Below are positions 30,849-39,222 of a stretch of 64,000 bases of DNA, one piece after another. Numbering within the stretch: position 1 is the stretch's first letter; every line of letters starts with the position of its first letter. The notes below the pieces were generated by a model. That model saw nothing but the letters and a program-made list of their open reading frames with translations, was not told where the DNA came from and searched no databases. Made by a program: the position numbers and the translations under genes. This DNA comes from Terasakiispira papahanaumokuakeensis (GTDB lineage: Bacteria; Pseudomonadota; Gammaproteobacteria; Pseudomonadales; Halomonadaceae), in the NCBI RefSeq assembly GCF_001709345.1, contig NZ_MDTQ01000001.1, forward strand, positions 1,339,108 through 1,403,107, given 5' to 3'.

Positions 30849-31466
30849 ATGGAATTGGCTTGTCTTGATCTGGAAGGTGTTTTGATTCCAGAAATATGGA
30901 TTGCATTTGCTGAGAAAACAGGGATTGACGCGCTTAAGGCCACAACGCGTGATGTGCCCGACTATGATGTGCTCATGCGTCAGCGCCTCAGATTGCTGGA
31001 TGAACACGGTTTGAAATTACCGGATATTCAAGCGGTCATTGCTGAGCTAGAACCTCTTGAAGGGGCTGTTGATTTTGTTCAGTGGTTGCGCGAGCGTTTT
31101 CAGCTGGTGATTTTATCTGATACGTTTTATGAATTCGCGATGCCGTTGATGAAACCGCTCGGTTACCCCACTTTGTTGTGTCATAAACTGGTCGTTGATG
31201 ATGACGGACGTGTGGTGGATTATAAACTGCGTCAACGTGATCCCAAACGGCAGAGTGTTAGGGCTTTCCAGCTGCTGAATTATCGTGTGATCGCCGCAGG
31301 CGATTCTTACAATGACACGACCATGCTGGGACAAGCAGAATCTGGCATCTTATTCCATGCACCGCAAAACGTGATTGACGAGTTTCCCCAATTCCCTGCT
31401 GTTCATACTTATGATGACCTGGAAGCGGCTTTCATCAAAGCCAGTGATCGCCCTTTATCTCTGTGA
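30849..31466 (+). CDS. thrH: Phosphoserine phosphatase/homoserine phosphotransferase
   Basis: The protein has 205 residues, as in Pseudomonas ThrH. HAD superfamily: ACLDLEGVLIPE (residues 4-15) holds the nucleophile Asp and, as usual in ThrH, DLEG instead of DxDG; LVILSDTFYEF gives motif II and GDSYNDTTML motif IV. ThrH can move phosphate from phosphoserine to homoserine or water. The TGGAATTGGCTTG start and the AAGGATT upstream support ATG 30849. Confidence 0.93.
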   Translation: MELACLDLEGVLIPEIWIAFAEKTGIDALKATTRDVPDYDVLMRQRLRLLDEHGLKLPDIQAVIAELEPLEGAVDFVQWLRERFQLVILSDTFYEFAMPLMKPLGYPTLLCHKLVVDDDGRVVDYKLRQRDPKRQSVRAFQLLNYRVIAAGDSYNDTTMLGQAESGILFHAPQNVIDEFPQFPAVHTYDDLEAAFIKASDRPLSL

Positions 31467-31522
31467 TGGACGGCGGATACGGCGGTCATCATTACGACGG
31501 TCATCATTGATGTGTTGTGCTT

Positions 31523-31646
31523 ATCGCTGACCGATCATCGTTGACTTGATCGCCTGTGCCATTTCTGTGGGGCAGGTGATTAAGATCGCTGACCGATCAT
31601 CGTTGACTTGATCGCCTGTGCCATTTCTGTGGGGCAGGTGATTAAG
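31523..31646 (+). repeat. Perfect 62-bp tandem duplication upstream of waaF
   Basis: 31523-31584 and 31585-31646 are identical in my reading, starting ATCGCTGACCGATCATCGTT and ending GGCAGGTGATTAAG. The second copy ends 45 bp before the waaF start. The region just upstream (31470-31510) has small CGGTCATCATT repeats. Confidence 0.95.
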
Positions 31647-31691
31647 TCTGTGATATCCTTGCGGCTTTGTTGTGCCGATGCAGGATTTCGC

Positions 31692-32738
31692 ATGTCTGAT
31701 TTAACGCCTCCCACCTCATCGCATGAGCGCTTTTTGGTGGTAGGACCCTCCTGGGTCGGGGATATGGTGATGGCGCAATCACTTTTTAAAGTGTTACGCC
31801 AGCGTCACCCTGAATGCCTGATTGATGTGATTGCGCCGGGGTGGTCCGAGCCGATTCTGGCGCGGATGCCTGAAGTGAATGAAACGATTCCTTTGCTTTT
31901 GGGCCATGGCCAATGGTCGTTGGCCACGCGCTGGCGCTTAGGCCGACAGCTAAGATCCCGTCATTATACGCAAGGGCTGGTACTGCCACGCTCATGGAAG
32001 TCGGCATTACCCTTACTGGCGGCCGGTATTTCTAAGCGTATAGGGTTCCATGGTGAACAACGCTATGGGCTGCTCAATGAGCGTCGCCATTTAGATAAGA
32101 CCCGCCTTGATCAAACCGTTAAGCGTTTCGTATCCTTGGGGCTTGCTGAGGGGAGTGATCTGATCTGCCCTGAGCCTCAGCTTGATGTCGATGGTGACAA
32201 TCAACAGCGTTTGATCCAGCAGCTGGGCTTAGCAGTCGATCGGCCTGCGATTGCCATGATGCCCGGTGCGGAATATGGCCCTGCCAAGCAGTGGCCCTTA
32301 ACGCACTTTCAGCAGTTGGCTGAGTCTTTACTCGAGCAAGGCTATCAAGTCTGGATTATTGGTGGGCCTAAAGATAAAGCGGCCGGTGAAACGATTGTGA
32401 GCTCAGGGCATCCGCATCTACATAACTTATGTGGTCTGACCCAGCTGGCAGATGCCGTTGACTTATTGGCATGGGCAGAACAAGCCGTCACCAATGATTC
32501 GGGATTAATGCATGTGGCGGCCGCTGTGGGCACTCATATTCAAGCCCTTTATGGCTCGTCATCACCTAAGTTTACGCCCCCTTTGACATCCCACGCGACC
32601 ATCCATTGGTTAGCACTCGATTGCGCACCTTGCTTCAAGCGGGAATGTCCTTTAGGGCATCGGCAATGTCTCGTCGACTTACCTGTGTCTCAGGTCATGA
32701 GTGCCATTTCTTCGTCTATTCGGAGTGTGTCCTTGTGA
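31692..32738 (+). CDS. waaF: ADP-heptose:LPS heptosyltransferase II
   Basis: The protein has 348 residues from ATG 31692 (MSDLTPP), chosen because the longer frame runs into the 62-bp duplication and lacks similarity. GT9 family: N-terminal FLVVGPSWVGDMVMAQSLF, and the C-terminal nucleotide-sugar region MMPGAEYGPAKQWP and TNDSGLMHVAAAVG with the conserved Asp. It adds the second heptose to the inner core of lipopolysaccharide at the cytoplasmic face. The stop overlaps the next gene (GTGA). Confidence 0.95.
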   Translation: MSDLTPPTSSHERFLVVGPSWVGDMVMAQSLFKVLRQRHPECLIDVIAPGWSEPILARMPEVNETIPLLLGHGQWSLATRWRLGRQLRSRHYTQGLVLPRSWKSALPLLAAGISKRIGFHGEQRYGLLNERRHLDKTRLDQTVKRFVSLGLAEGSDLICPEPQLDVDGDNQQRLIQQLGLAVDRPAIAMMPGAEYGPAKQWPLTHFQQLAESLLEQGYQVWIIGGPKDKAAGETIVSSGHPHLHNLCGLTQLADAVDLLAWAEQAVTNDSGLMHVAAAVGTHIQALYGSSSPKFTPPLTSHATIHWLALDCAPCFKRECPLGHRQCLVDLPVSQVMSAISSSIRSVSL

Positions 32739-34126
32739 GTCAATCTTCTTCCTTCTCGCGTTCTGATATGGGGTTATGGCAGTGGCCGCGTACGACTCAA
32801 CCAACCGTTTATTGGTGGATCTTGGGTGTCTGCCTTACTTTATTGTATGGCGTGACCAAGATTCATTTTGACGAGGTGGCACGCATCGCTGAGCCGCTAT
32901 TGGCTTTAACCGGATTATGGTGTGTCGCGCGTTATGGCCAAGGTGTGGGCCGCAGTACGGCCTTTGGGTTCTTATGGGCCATCATCCTGATCCAGTTGTT
33001 GAGCTGGGGAGGCAGCCAGTTTTTCCACCCTGACTGGGCTGAGCCTTATCCCAAAATTGACCGTATGGCACGAGGTTTTGTCTGTTTGCTTGTCGCTTGG
33101 TGGCTAGGCGGTTTTGAGCGCAATGTATTGGTCTTCTGGGGGTTAGTGGCACTGACCGTCGTGCTGTCGCCTTGGATCGGCGGGGGCGGTTGGCCGGAGT
33201 TTATTGCGGGCCTCAATGGTGAACGTATTGATATGGGGATCCGTAATGCTCAGCACACAGGCTTTTTTTACGGCATCGTCGCGATTGGGCTCGCTGTTTT
33301 CGCACCGAGATTACTGCAGAAGGGGCGCTATCGTTTGCTTCGAGGCGCGCTCTGGACACTTGTTTTTATCATGGTGCTGTTTGTCGTTGTATTAAGTCAA
33401 ACCCGAGCGGCTTGGCTGGGGCTTGGGCTTTGTGTCGTCTTCAGCGCTATGGTTTTGGTATGGCAGCAACGTCAACATTGGGCTCAAAAGCGCTTTTTGA
33501 TACCGGCTTTGGGTGTATTGCTACTGTTGGCCATTTTGGTCTGGGGGAGTTATGACATCCTAGCGAAGCGACTGATGACTGAGTCAGGGGTTATTAGCCA
33601 GTTATTGTCTGGTCATATTCAGAGTTTGCCTTACTCAAGTATCGGTATTCGTATTCACTCCTGGAATGCGGCTTGGGAGTTTATCCAGCAGCGTCCTCTG
33701 CTCGGTTGGGGAGGGAATGGTCGATCTTTGGTGATGGCGCATACTGCTTGGTTGCCCGAAGCCGTTCGTCATGAGTTTGGTCACTTACATAATATTTATA
33801 TTGAGATGTGGGTGAACTATGGCTTGATCGGCTTGGTGTGGTATCTCGCCTGGTTGTCTTGGCTCTGCTGGCAGTCTTATCAAGCATGGCGAAGAGGTCA
33901 TCTGGCCACTGACATGATGCTGTTTATGGCGTTGTTTGTGATCTTCTGGAGCTGCATGAATGCATTCGAAGCTTATCTGAATTTTTGGACAGGAGTGTTT
34001 GCATTCAATGTCGTTATCGGTGGAATGCTGACGCTGTTATGGAGGCCCTACTGGCAAAAAATACGGCCTATTCAAACTACTGGCGCTAGTGAATCTTTGG
34101 GTCGATATGAGTCTTTGGGTCGATAA
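32735..34126 (+). CDS. O-antigen ligase family membrane protein (WaaL-type)
   Basis: The protein has 463 residues from GTG 32735, which overlaps the waaF stop by 4 bp with GGAG 9 bp before it; ATG 32768 (MGLWQWP) is the alternative. About ten to twelve transmembrane helices alternate with short loops. The Wzy/WaaL domain is recognisable by SQTRAAWLGLGL and the late periplasmic HNIYIEMWVNYGLIG with the conserved His. It would attach O-polysaccharide to lipid A-core in the periplasm. A tandem 18-bp repeat forms the last residues (ESLGRYESLGR). Confidence 0.85.
   Translation: MSQSSSFSRSDMGLWQWPRTTQPTVYWWILGVCLTLLYGVTKIHFDEVARIAEPLLALTGLWCVARYGQGVGRSTAFGFLWAIILIQLLSWGGSQFFHPDWAEPYPKIDRMARGFVCLLVAWWLGGFERNVLVFWGLVALTVVLSPWIGGGGWPEFIAGLNGERIDMGIRNAQHTGFFYGIVAIGLAVFAPRLLQKGRYRLLRGALWTLVFIMVLFVVVLSQTRAAWLGLGLCVVFSAMVLVWQQRQHWAQKRFLIPALGVLLLLAILVWGSYDILAKRLMTESGVISQLLSGHIQSLPYSSIGIRIHSWNAAWEFIQQRPLLGWGGNGRSLVMAHTAWLPEAVRHEFGHLHNIYIEMWVNYGLIGLVWYLAWLSWLCWQSYQAWRRGHLATDMMLFMALFVIFWSCMNAFEAYLNFWTGVFAFNVVIGGMLTLLWRPYWQKIRPIQTTGASESLGRYESLGR
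34091..34126 (+). repeat. 18-bp tandem duplication forming the ligase C-terminus
   Basis: GAATCTTTGGGTCGATAT followed by GAGTCTTTGGGTCGATAA. A single-base difference at the end of the second copy makes the stop codon. Confidence 0.9.
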
Positions 34127-34141
34127 GGAGTTAACTCTGTC

Positions 34142-34924
34142 ATGATTTCAGCGAATATTATTACGCTCAATGAAGCGCGTAATATTGCCGATTGCATTCG
34201 TTCAATGCAGCAAGTGTGTGATGACGTCGTGGTCGTCGACTCTGGCAGTACTGATGATACGGTACAGATTGCAGCGTCTTTAGGCGCCAAGGTGATCCAT
34301 CAGCCTTATCTGGGTGATGGAATTCAGAAGAATGTGGCTTTAAACCATGTGCAACATGATTGGGTGTTGAGTCTGGATGCTGATGAGCGTCTTACTGATG
34401 AGATGGTGTCTGCGATTCAGTCCTTAGACCTGGGTGATGATGGGCCTGATGCGTATGCCTTTCGTCGGCGCAATATGATTGGTTCACGCTGGATCCGTCA
34501 GTGTGGCTGGTACCCTGACTTTTGTACTCGTTTGTATGATAAGCGCCGAGCCCGTTTTGCGGATGTGAAGCAGCACGCAAAAGTGCAGGCCCAGCAAGTG
34601 AAACCGATACAGGCCGATATTCTTCACTTTTCATTTGAGAATATTGGTCAACTGTTTGCTAAGCCGGGCCGAAACTTCAGTGGTCGAGCGGCAAAAATTA
34701 TGTATCAAAAAGGGAAGCGCGCGAACGCTTTCTCTCCTTTTCTTCATGGTATGAATGCTTTTCTGCGGAAATATCTCTTCCAGCGGGGGTGCCTGGGTGG
34801 GGTTGATGGCCTCACCATTGCGATCAGCTCAGGGCTTAATAGCTATCTCAAATATGCCAAATTATTGGAATACCAGCGCGATCCCAAAGTGCTTGAGGCA
34901 GAAGACTTTGATCGTGTTTGGTGA
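34142..34924 (+). CDS. Glycosyltransferase family 2, LPS core (WaaE/KdtX-like)
   Basis: The protein has 260 residues. The GT-A fold is seen in ISANIITLNEARNIADCI, VVDSGSTDDTVQIA and the metal-binding LSLDADERLT (about 80-89). The family WaaE/KdtX adds beta-1,4-glucose to the inner core in other bacteria. Downstream RRRNMIGSRWIRQCGWYPD matches the acceptor region. It follows the ligase by 15 bp, so it is in the same operon. The exact sugar is unknown. Confidence 0.87.
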   Translation: MISANIITLNEARNIADCIRSMQQVCDDVVVVDSGSTDDTVQIAASLGAKVIHQPYLGDGIQKNVALNHVQHDWVLSLDADERLTDEMVSAIQSLDLGDDGPDAYAFRRRNMIGSRWIRQCGWYPDFCTRLYDKRRARFADVKQHAKVQAQQVKPIQADILHFSFENIGQLFAKPGRNFSGRAAKIMYQKGKRANAFSPFLHGMNAFLRKYLFQRGCLGGVDGLTIAISSGLNSYLKYAKLLEYQRDPKVLEAEDFDRVW

Positions 34925-35035
34925 GATGGCACGGGCTTGATCCATCACACTGATTCAGCATTTGATGGTGATGCTCTTTTTTCAAAGATCATCACCTGAT
35001 GCTAGCTCAGTTGGGTAAGCCTGACTCGAGTGGCC

Positions 35036-35599
35036 TCACGATGGTCGCCATTTTTCTAAGCGTTTTTCGAATTTTCGCCACTGTCGATTGACTTTCAAAT
35101 GGCCTAGCCATTTTGAGTGGGCTGCGAGCTTAATAAAGTCTCGATCACCAAGGCCATCAATTAAGAAGCAGTGCCATGATGTGCCCTTAGGCTGACATAT
35201 GATATTGGTTTCTCGAAGGTCACTGGTGAAAATACGGTATTGATACAGGTATTGATAAAGTTGATTTAAGGCGGGACGTATCTCATTAAGTGAGAACGTA
35301 TGATCCTCTAAACCTTGATTAAGCGAAGGTAGTGTCTGATCTGAATCGCTCTTGATTAAATCAAAACACAATCCTGAACCTAGGCTCGTTTCTATCCAGC
35401 CATAGCATTGTGGGATATGAGTGAAGGGGATATGGCGTGCTTTTAGTACCCTATAATAAACCGCATCTTTTTCATTCTGATGTTTGCTGTGAGCCTTATT
35501 GTGCGTCACTTTGATACATTTTTGGGGATCATCTGGGTGCTGGTAACAAAGCCGTTCCGTACCCTTACCAATGAGTAACGAGGGAGAAAGTTGGATCAT
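35036..35599 (-). CDS. YrbL-family protein (kinase-like fold)
   Basis: The protein has 187 residues from ATG 35599 (MIQLSPSLLIGKG). A longer open frame upstream is not similar to the family. IGKGTERLCYQHPDDPQKCIKV resembles a glycine-rich loop with ATP-binding Lys, and IFTSDLRETNIICQ is the catalytic-loop equivalent. YrbL in E. coli and Salmonella is under PhoP/BasR control; here it lies between LPS glycosyltransferase genes, so a role in LPS-core phosphorylation is possible but inferred. Confidence 0.78.
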   Translation of the reverse strand: MIQLSPSLLIGKGTERLCYQHPDDPQKCIKVTHNKAHSKHQNEKDAVYYRVLKARHIPFTHIPQCYGWIETSLGSGLCFDLIKSDSDQTLPSLNQGLEDHTFSLNEIRPALNQLYQYLYQYRIFTSDLRETNIICQPKGTSWHCFLIDGLGDRDFIKLAAHSKWLGHLKVNRQWRKFEKRLEKWRPS

Positions 35600-35775
35600 A
35601 GTTAAGCCTGGTGGGCGTAATGTGTAGAAATAAAGCAATAAGTTGTTTTTTGATGTTTCATGATGAGGGGATGATTGTACCTCAATATCACTAAAACGTC
35701 GTTTCAAAAGGGGAGGATAATGCTTGTGACTCCTTTCTCCTATGATGCGATGGATCATTTTCGGAGTAATCAGTT

Positions 35776-36813
35776 TTGCATCTTGTTCATGTGAATTTGG
35801 CTAAAGGTTTTCGAGGTGGTGAGCGTCAAACCGAGCTTCTGATTGAGGCATTAAGCCATCTTTTGCCCTCTCTCCAACAGACATTAGTCTGCCAGCCAGA
35901 TTCTCCTATGATCGAACATTTGGGTGCTGTCGATGGGGTAAGGTTTGCCTCAGCTCGGCACCAGTTGGCAGGCCATATGGGCATACGAGATGCCGATGTT
36001 ATCCATGCGCATGAAGCGAAGGCGGTTCACTGGGCTTGGTTACATCACCAACTATTTTCGACCCCTTATGTGATCACCAGGCGTGTTGATGTACCAGTAA
36101 AGTCGAAATGGTTGAATCGAAAAAGTTACCAGCAAGCCGATGCCCGTGTGGCGATTTCTTCGTTGATACAATCATTGCTGGTCGCAAAGGGGTGGGGTGA
36201 GGTTGTTAGGATTCCCAGTACGATGGCACATCTCACTCATTCCCCTGATGTGACCACATCATTCCGAGCGGCATTTCCTGGAAAGCGCCTGATTGGACAT
36301 GCTGGCGCCTTGGTCGATAAACATAAAGGCCAGCGGGTATTAATTGAGGCTGCGCGCTTGATGTTGTCGAGCCACCCTGATGTTCAATTTTTGTTTTTTG
36401 GTCAAGGTGACGATGAAGCCGCTTTGAAAGCAGAATCGTCGGATCTGCCTAATGTGTCATGGATGGGGTTCAAGGCGAATATTGGGGATTATTTGGCAGG
36501 GCTCGATCTGTTCGCTTTTCCTTCTCGTAATGAAGGGTTGGGGTCCACTCTGCTGGATGTTATGGACTGCGGTGTGCCCATTGTCGCCAGTGAGGTCGGG
36601 GGCATTCCTGATGTGGTGCTACATGAGCAAACAGGTTTATTGGTACCCCCTGATGATGCCAAGGCGTTGGCCCAATCACTAGGTCGCCTGTTGGATGATG
36701 AGCCTTTGCGACAGCGTTTAGTTGTCAATGCAAAAGCTCACCTGACTGACTTTACACCAGAGGCGATGGCACGCCAGTATGCTGCGCTTTATTCAAGTAT
36801 TGCCGATCAGTGA
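35776..36813 (+). CDS. Glycosyltransferase family 4 (LPS core or capsule)
   Basis: The protein has 345 residues from TTG 35776 (GGAG 10 bp upstream); no better start exists. GT-B fold: N-terminal VNLAKGFRGGERQTELLI, HAHEAKAVHWAW, and the C-terminal donor site EGLGSTLLDVMDCGVPIVASEVGGIPDVV (E-x7-E type). Divergent from the YrbL gene. Its end overlaps that of the minus-strand GT4 gene by 7 bp. The sugar is unknown. Confidence 0.85.
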   Translation: MHLVHVNLAKGFRGGERQTELLIEALSHLLPSLQQTLVCQPDSPMIEHLGAVDGVRFASARHQLAGHMGIRDADVIHAHEAKAVHWAWLHHQLFSTPYVITRRVDVPVKSKWLNRKSYQQADARVAISSLIQSLLVAKGWGEVVRIPSTMAHLTHSPDVTTSFRAAFPGKRLIGHAGALVDKHKGQRVLIEAARLMLSSHPDVQFLFFGQGDDEAALKAESSDLPNVSWMGFKANIGDYLAGLDLFAFPSRNEGLGSTLLDVMDCGVPIVASEVGGIPDVVLHEQTGLLVPPDDAKALAQSLGRLLDDEPLRQRLVVNAKAHLTDFTPEAMARQYAALYSSIADQ

Positions 36814-37949
36814 TTGATCAATGATTGAAATAAAGCTTTCAACTTGTCGTATTGGTGTTGATGTGAGTATTGAGTCGCCAAGGTCGCAAGCGCATGGCCT
36901 TGAGCGACACGCGTGGGTGTGTTGAGGATATCGTTAATGCGAGAGGCCCATTGCTGTTCGTTATCATCCGATAAAACCAAGCTTGAATCATGATTCTTCA
37001 ATATCTCTGAAGCACCGACCCAGCTTGATAATAAGACGGGCGTCCCACAGGCCATGGCCTCTAGCGCCACACACCCAAACTCTTCGATATGAGCAGGCAA
37101 GACAAATAAATCCAGGGCCGCATAGAGGGCTTCAACATTATTTTGAGGGGTTAGCCAAATAAAGTGTTGCTGTAAACCGGCCTCTTCACACTGTTTTTGA
37201 TAGGGGGCTGCGTCATCTTTGCCGACCACCAGAAAACGTATCTTATCGGCATCCGCCGCTTGTTTGACTACTTCGCTGGCGATGCGAATAAAGCCATCGA
37301 CATTTCTTTTTTTGAAATTACCTGAAGTGATCAGGCCAACTAGCTGTTGGTGGGGTAAGAGACCGAGTTGTTCACGTTGTGGCTCGCGGAGTTGTTGTGC
37401 CGTGTCGAGATTGAACTGCGCGGCATCATAGCCGGGATAGTTGACCTTAATACGCGTTGCCGGAATCTGATAACGCTGCTGTAGTTCATCCCCCATCATC
37501 TTGGAGTTGACCGCAATAGTGGCCTGGTTTGGGCTATTCAAAATGAAATCATGCATAGCCGCGACTTCATGATGGGGAGGTAAGTGGGTTCCATGGATAC
37601 GTGATTGCGCTAAGTGAACGCAATTGTGCAGGAATACAACATCAGGGCTGACGACATCACCGTGACTGACGAGTAATTGAGGGTGATGTCGTTGACACCA
37701 AGCTTGAACGCGTCGGTTAAACCAGAAGCGGCGAAAAGCACCTTTAAAAGGCCAGCGCCATAATTTCTTGAGCTGAGCGCCCGCTTGAGCGACCCGCTCG
37801 GCATCGCCTTTTTCAGCTAAAATGACCACCTGGTAACCGAGCTGTCGTAAGGCCTCAATTTGCCCCAGCGCAACTCGACTGGCTCCCGTATTTTTTTCAA
37901 CCTGCCGAATGGCAATCGCCGCAAGAGGGGCTGATGTGTGGCTTGTCAT
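36807..37949 (-). CDS. Glycosyltransferase family 4 (LPS biosynthesis)
   Basis: The protein has 380 residues. The nucleotide-sugar site is GNFKKRNVDGFI and HIEEFGCVALEAMACGTPVLLSSWVGASEIL, a GT4 E-x7-E motif. The N-terminal half has AIRQVEKNTGASRVALGQIEAL and LVSHGDVVSPDVVFLHNCVH. Tail-to-tail overlap of 7 bp with the plus-strand GT4 gene. Acceptor unknown. It starts 119 bp from the divergent GT90 gene. Confidence 0.85.
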   Translation of the reverse strand: MTSHTSAPLAAIAIRQVEKNTGASRVALGQIEALRQLGYQVVILAEKGDAERVAQAGAQLKKLWRWPFKGAFRRFWFNRRVQAWCQRHHPQLLVSHGDVVSPDVVFLHNCVHLAQSRIHGTHLPPHHEVAAMHDFILNSPNQATIAVNSKMMGDELQQRYQIPATRIKVNYPGYDAAQFNLDTAQQLREPQREQLGLLPHQQLVGLITSGNFKKRNVDGFIRIASEVVKQAADADKIRFLVVGKDDAAPYQKQCEEAGLQQHFIWLTPQNNVEALYAALDLFVLPAHIEEFGCVALEAMACGTPVLLSSWVGASEILKNHDSSLVLSDDNEQQWASRINDILNTPTRVAQGHALATLATQYSHQHQYDKLKALFQSLINH

Positions 37950-38068
37950 TTTACAACCGTACCCTGTGTCGAGATAAGGGAATTTGTCACCGTGGCGTCA
38001 CCAGGGTGTTGTCAGATTTTCATAATGCCTCATTAAGGTCGTGTTAAAGCCCTGTTGAGACATAAACT

Positions 38069-39121
38069 ATGAACTGGCTCGATTACGCCCATAAGAATTT
38101 ATTCAAAGTGAAGCACTATATGCGTGGCATCCATCATTGGGTGCGGCCTGACGGGTGCAATCAGCGTGATATTCAACGCTTAGAGAGGCGTGCTGGCGCT
38201 TTAAGCGATGATGAAATAGACCAGATTAGAGTGCGTGCCTCTTATTATAACCAACTTGATCGACCGGTCACAGCGACGAACTCAGGAAGGCCGGATTCGG
38301 TTCCCGATCGATTGGCACGTTTTCCATATGGCCAAAGTTGGTCGTACTTTCTTGATTTTAAAAGGTCTTTGCGATTATACGGCGAAGAGCTGGTGGTGCC
38401 TTATCAGTTTGGTGATGTGACGACGGTTCCGGATCAGCCGACGATTGTCAAAAGTCGGCCGATTCATATTGATCATCGCCATAGCATTTTGATGAAGCTC
38501 AACCAAGTGCGTCATTATTACTGGCCTAAAGATCGACTGTCTTTTTTAGATAAGAAACCCATGCTGGTGTGGCGTGGAAAGTGTAATCATGAACACCGTC
38601 TCGCTTTTTTAAGGCGTTATTATGGGCATTCACTCTGTGATGTGGGGGACGTTCATCAGCGTTCCAAAGGGCAGCCTTGGTACAAAGCGAGAATGAGTAT
38701 TCCAGAGCAGTTGCGCTATCGCTTCATTTTGAGTTTAGAAGGGAAGGATGTCGCCACTAATCTAAAATGGATTATGGCTTCCAATTCACTCTGTGTGATG
38801 CCTGCGCCCCGCTATGAAACGTGGTTTATGGAGGGGACATTACAACCTCATGTCCACTATGTCCCGATTGCGGATGACTTTTCTGATCTTGAAGATCAGT
38901 TAGATTATTACACCCGTCACCCTGAAGCCGCGCAGACGATTATTCAAAATGCCCATGCCCATGTGGCGCGTTTCCAAGATCCTGATATTGAGGATTTGAT
39001 CGCACTTCAGGTGCTCATGCGTTATGCCCATCTTTCAGGGCAGATACCATTGGCTGATTCGGTGACACAAGGGAGTGATGGGTTGGTACCATTGATGATG
39101 AACATGCAGCCCCACCGCTGA
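38069..39121 (+). CDS. Glycosyltransferase family 90 (CAP10-like, LPS-modifying)
   Basis: The protein has 350 residues. The GT90 core is seen in KPMLVWRGKCNHEHRLAFL (about 166-184), YRFILSLEGKDVATNLKWIMASNSLCVMPAPRYETWFMEG (about 217-256) and HVHYVPIADDFSDLEDQLDYY. Such proteins are named lipopolysaccharide glycosyltransferases in bacteria and add xylose or glucose in eukaryotes. There is no signal peptide, so it acts in the cytoplasm. The plausible role is LPS outer-core modification. Confidence 0.87.
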   Translation: MNWLDYAHKNLFKVKHYMRGIHHWVRPDGCNQRDIQRLERRAGALSDDEIDQIRVRASYYNQLDRPVTATNSGRPDSVPDRLARFPYGQSWSYFLDFKRSLRLYGEELVVPYQFGDVTTVPDQPTIVKSRPIHIDHRHSILMKLNQVRHYYWPKDRLSFLDKKPMLVWRGKCNHEHRLAFLRRYYGHSLCDVGDVHQRSKGQPWYKARMSIPEQLRYRFILSLEGKDVATNLKWIMASNSLCVMPAPRYETWFMEGTLQPHVHYVPIADDFSDLEDQLDYYTRHPEAAQTIIQNAHAHVARFQDPDIEDLIALQVLMRYAHLSGQIPLADSVTQGSDGLVPLMMNMQPHR

Positions 39122-39179
39122 AGGCTAAAACTAAGTCAGGGCCGGGCTGTACGTGTTCACACTAAATGAACACTCTCCC

Positions 39180-39207
39180 CCCATGATCATGAGCATCTGA
39201 TCATGGG
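39180..39207. terminator. Hairpin between the convergent GT90 and lapC genes
   Basis: A 10-bp perfect stem CCCATGATCA / TGATCATGGG with an 8-nt loop. No T tract, so its use as terminator is uncertain. Confidence 0.45.
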
Positions 39208-39222
39208 ATGAGTGGTCTAGGG

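Noticed and set aside
31608-31691. N-terminal extension of waaF
   Set aside because: It would be coded by the 62-bp duplication and has no similarity to GT9 enzymes; ATG 31692 fits the family start.
35600-35758. N-terminal extension of the YrbL-like protein
   Set aside because: The conserved family start is MIQLSPSLLIGKG at 35599; the upstream part is likely promoter sequence.
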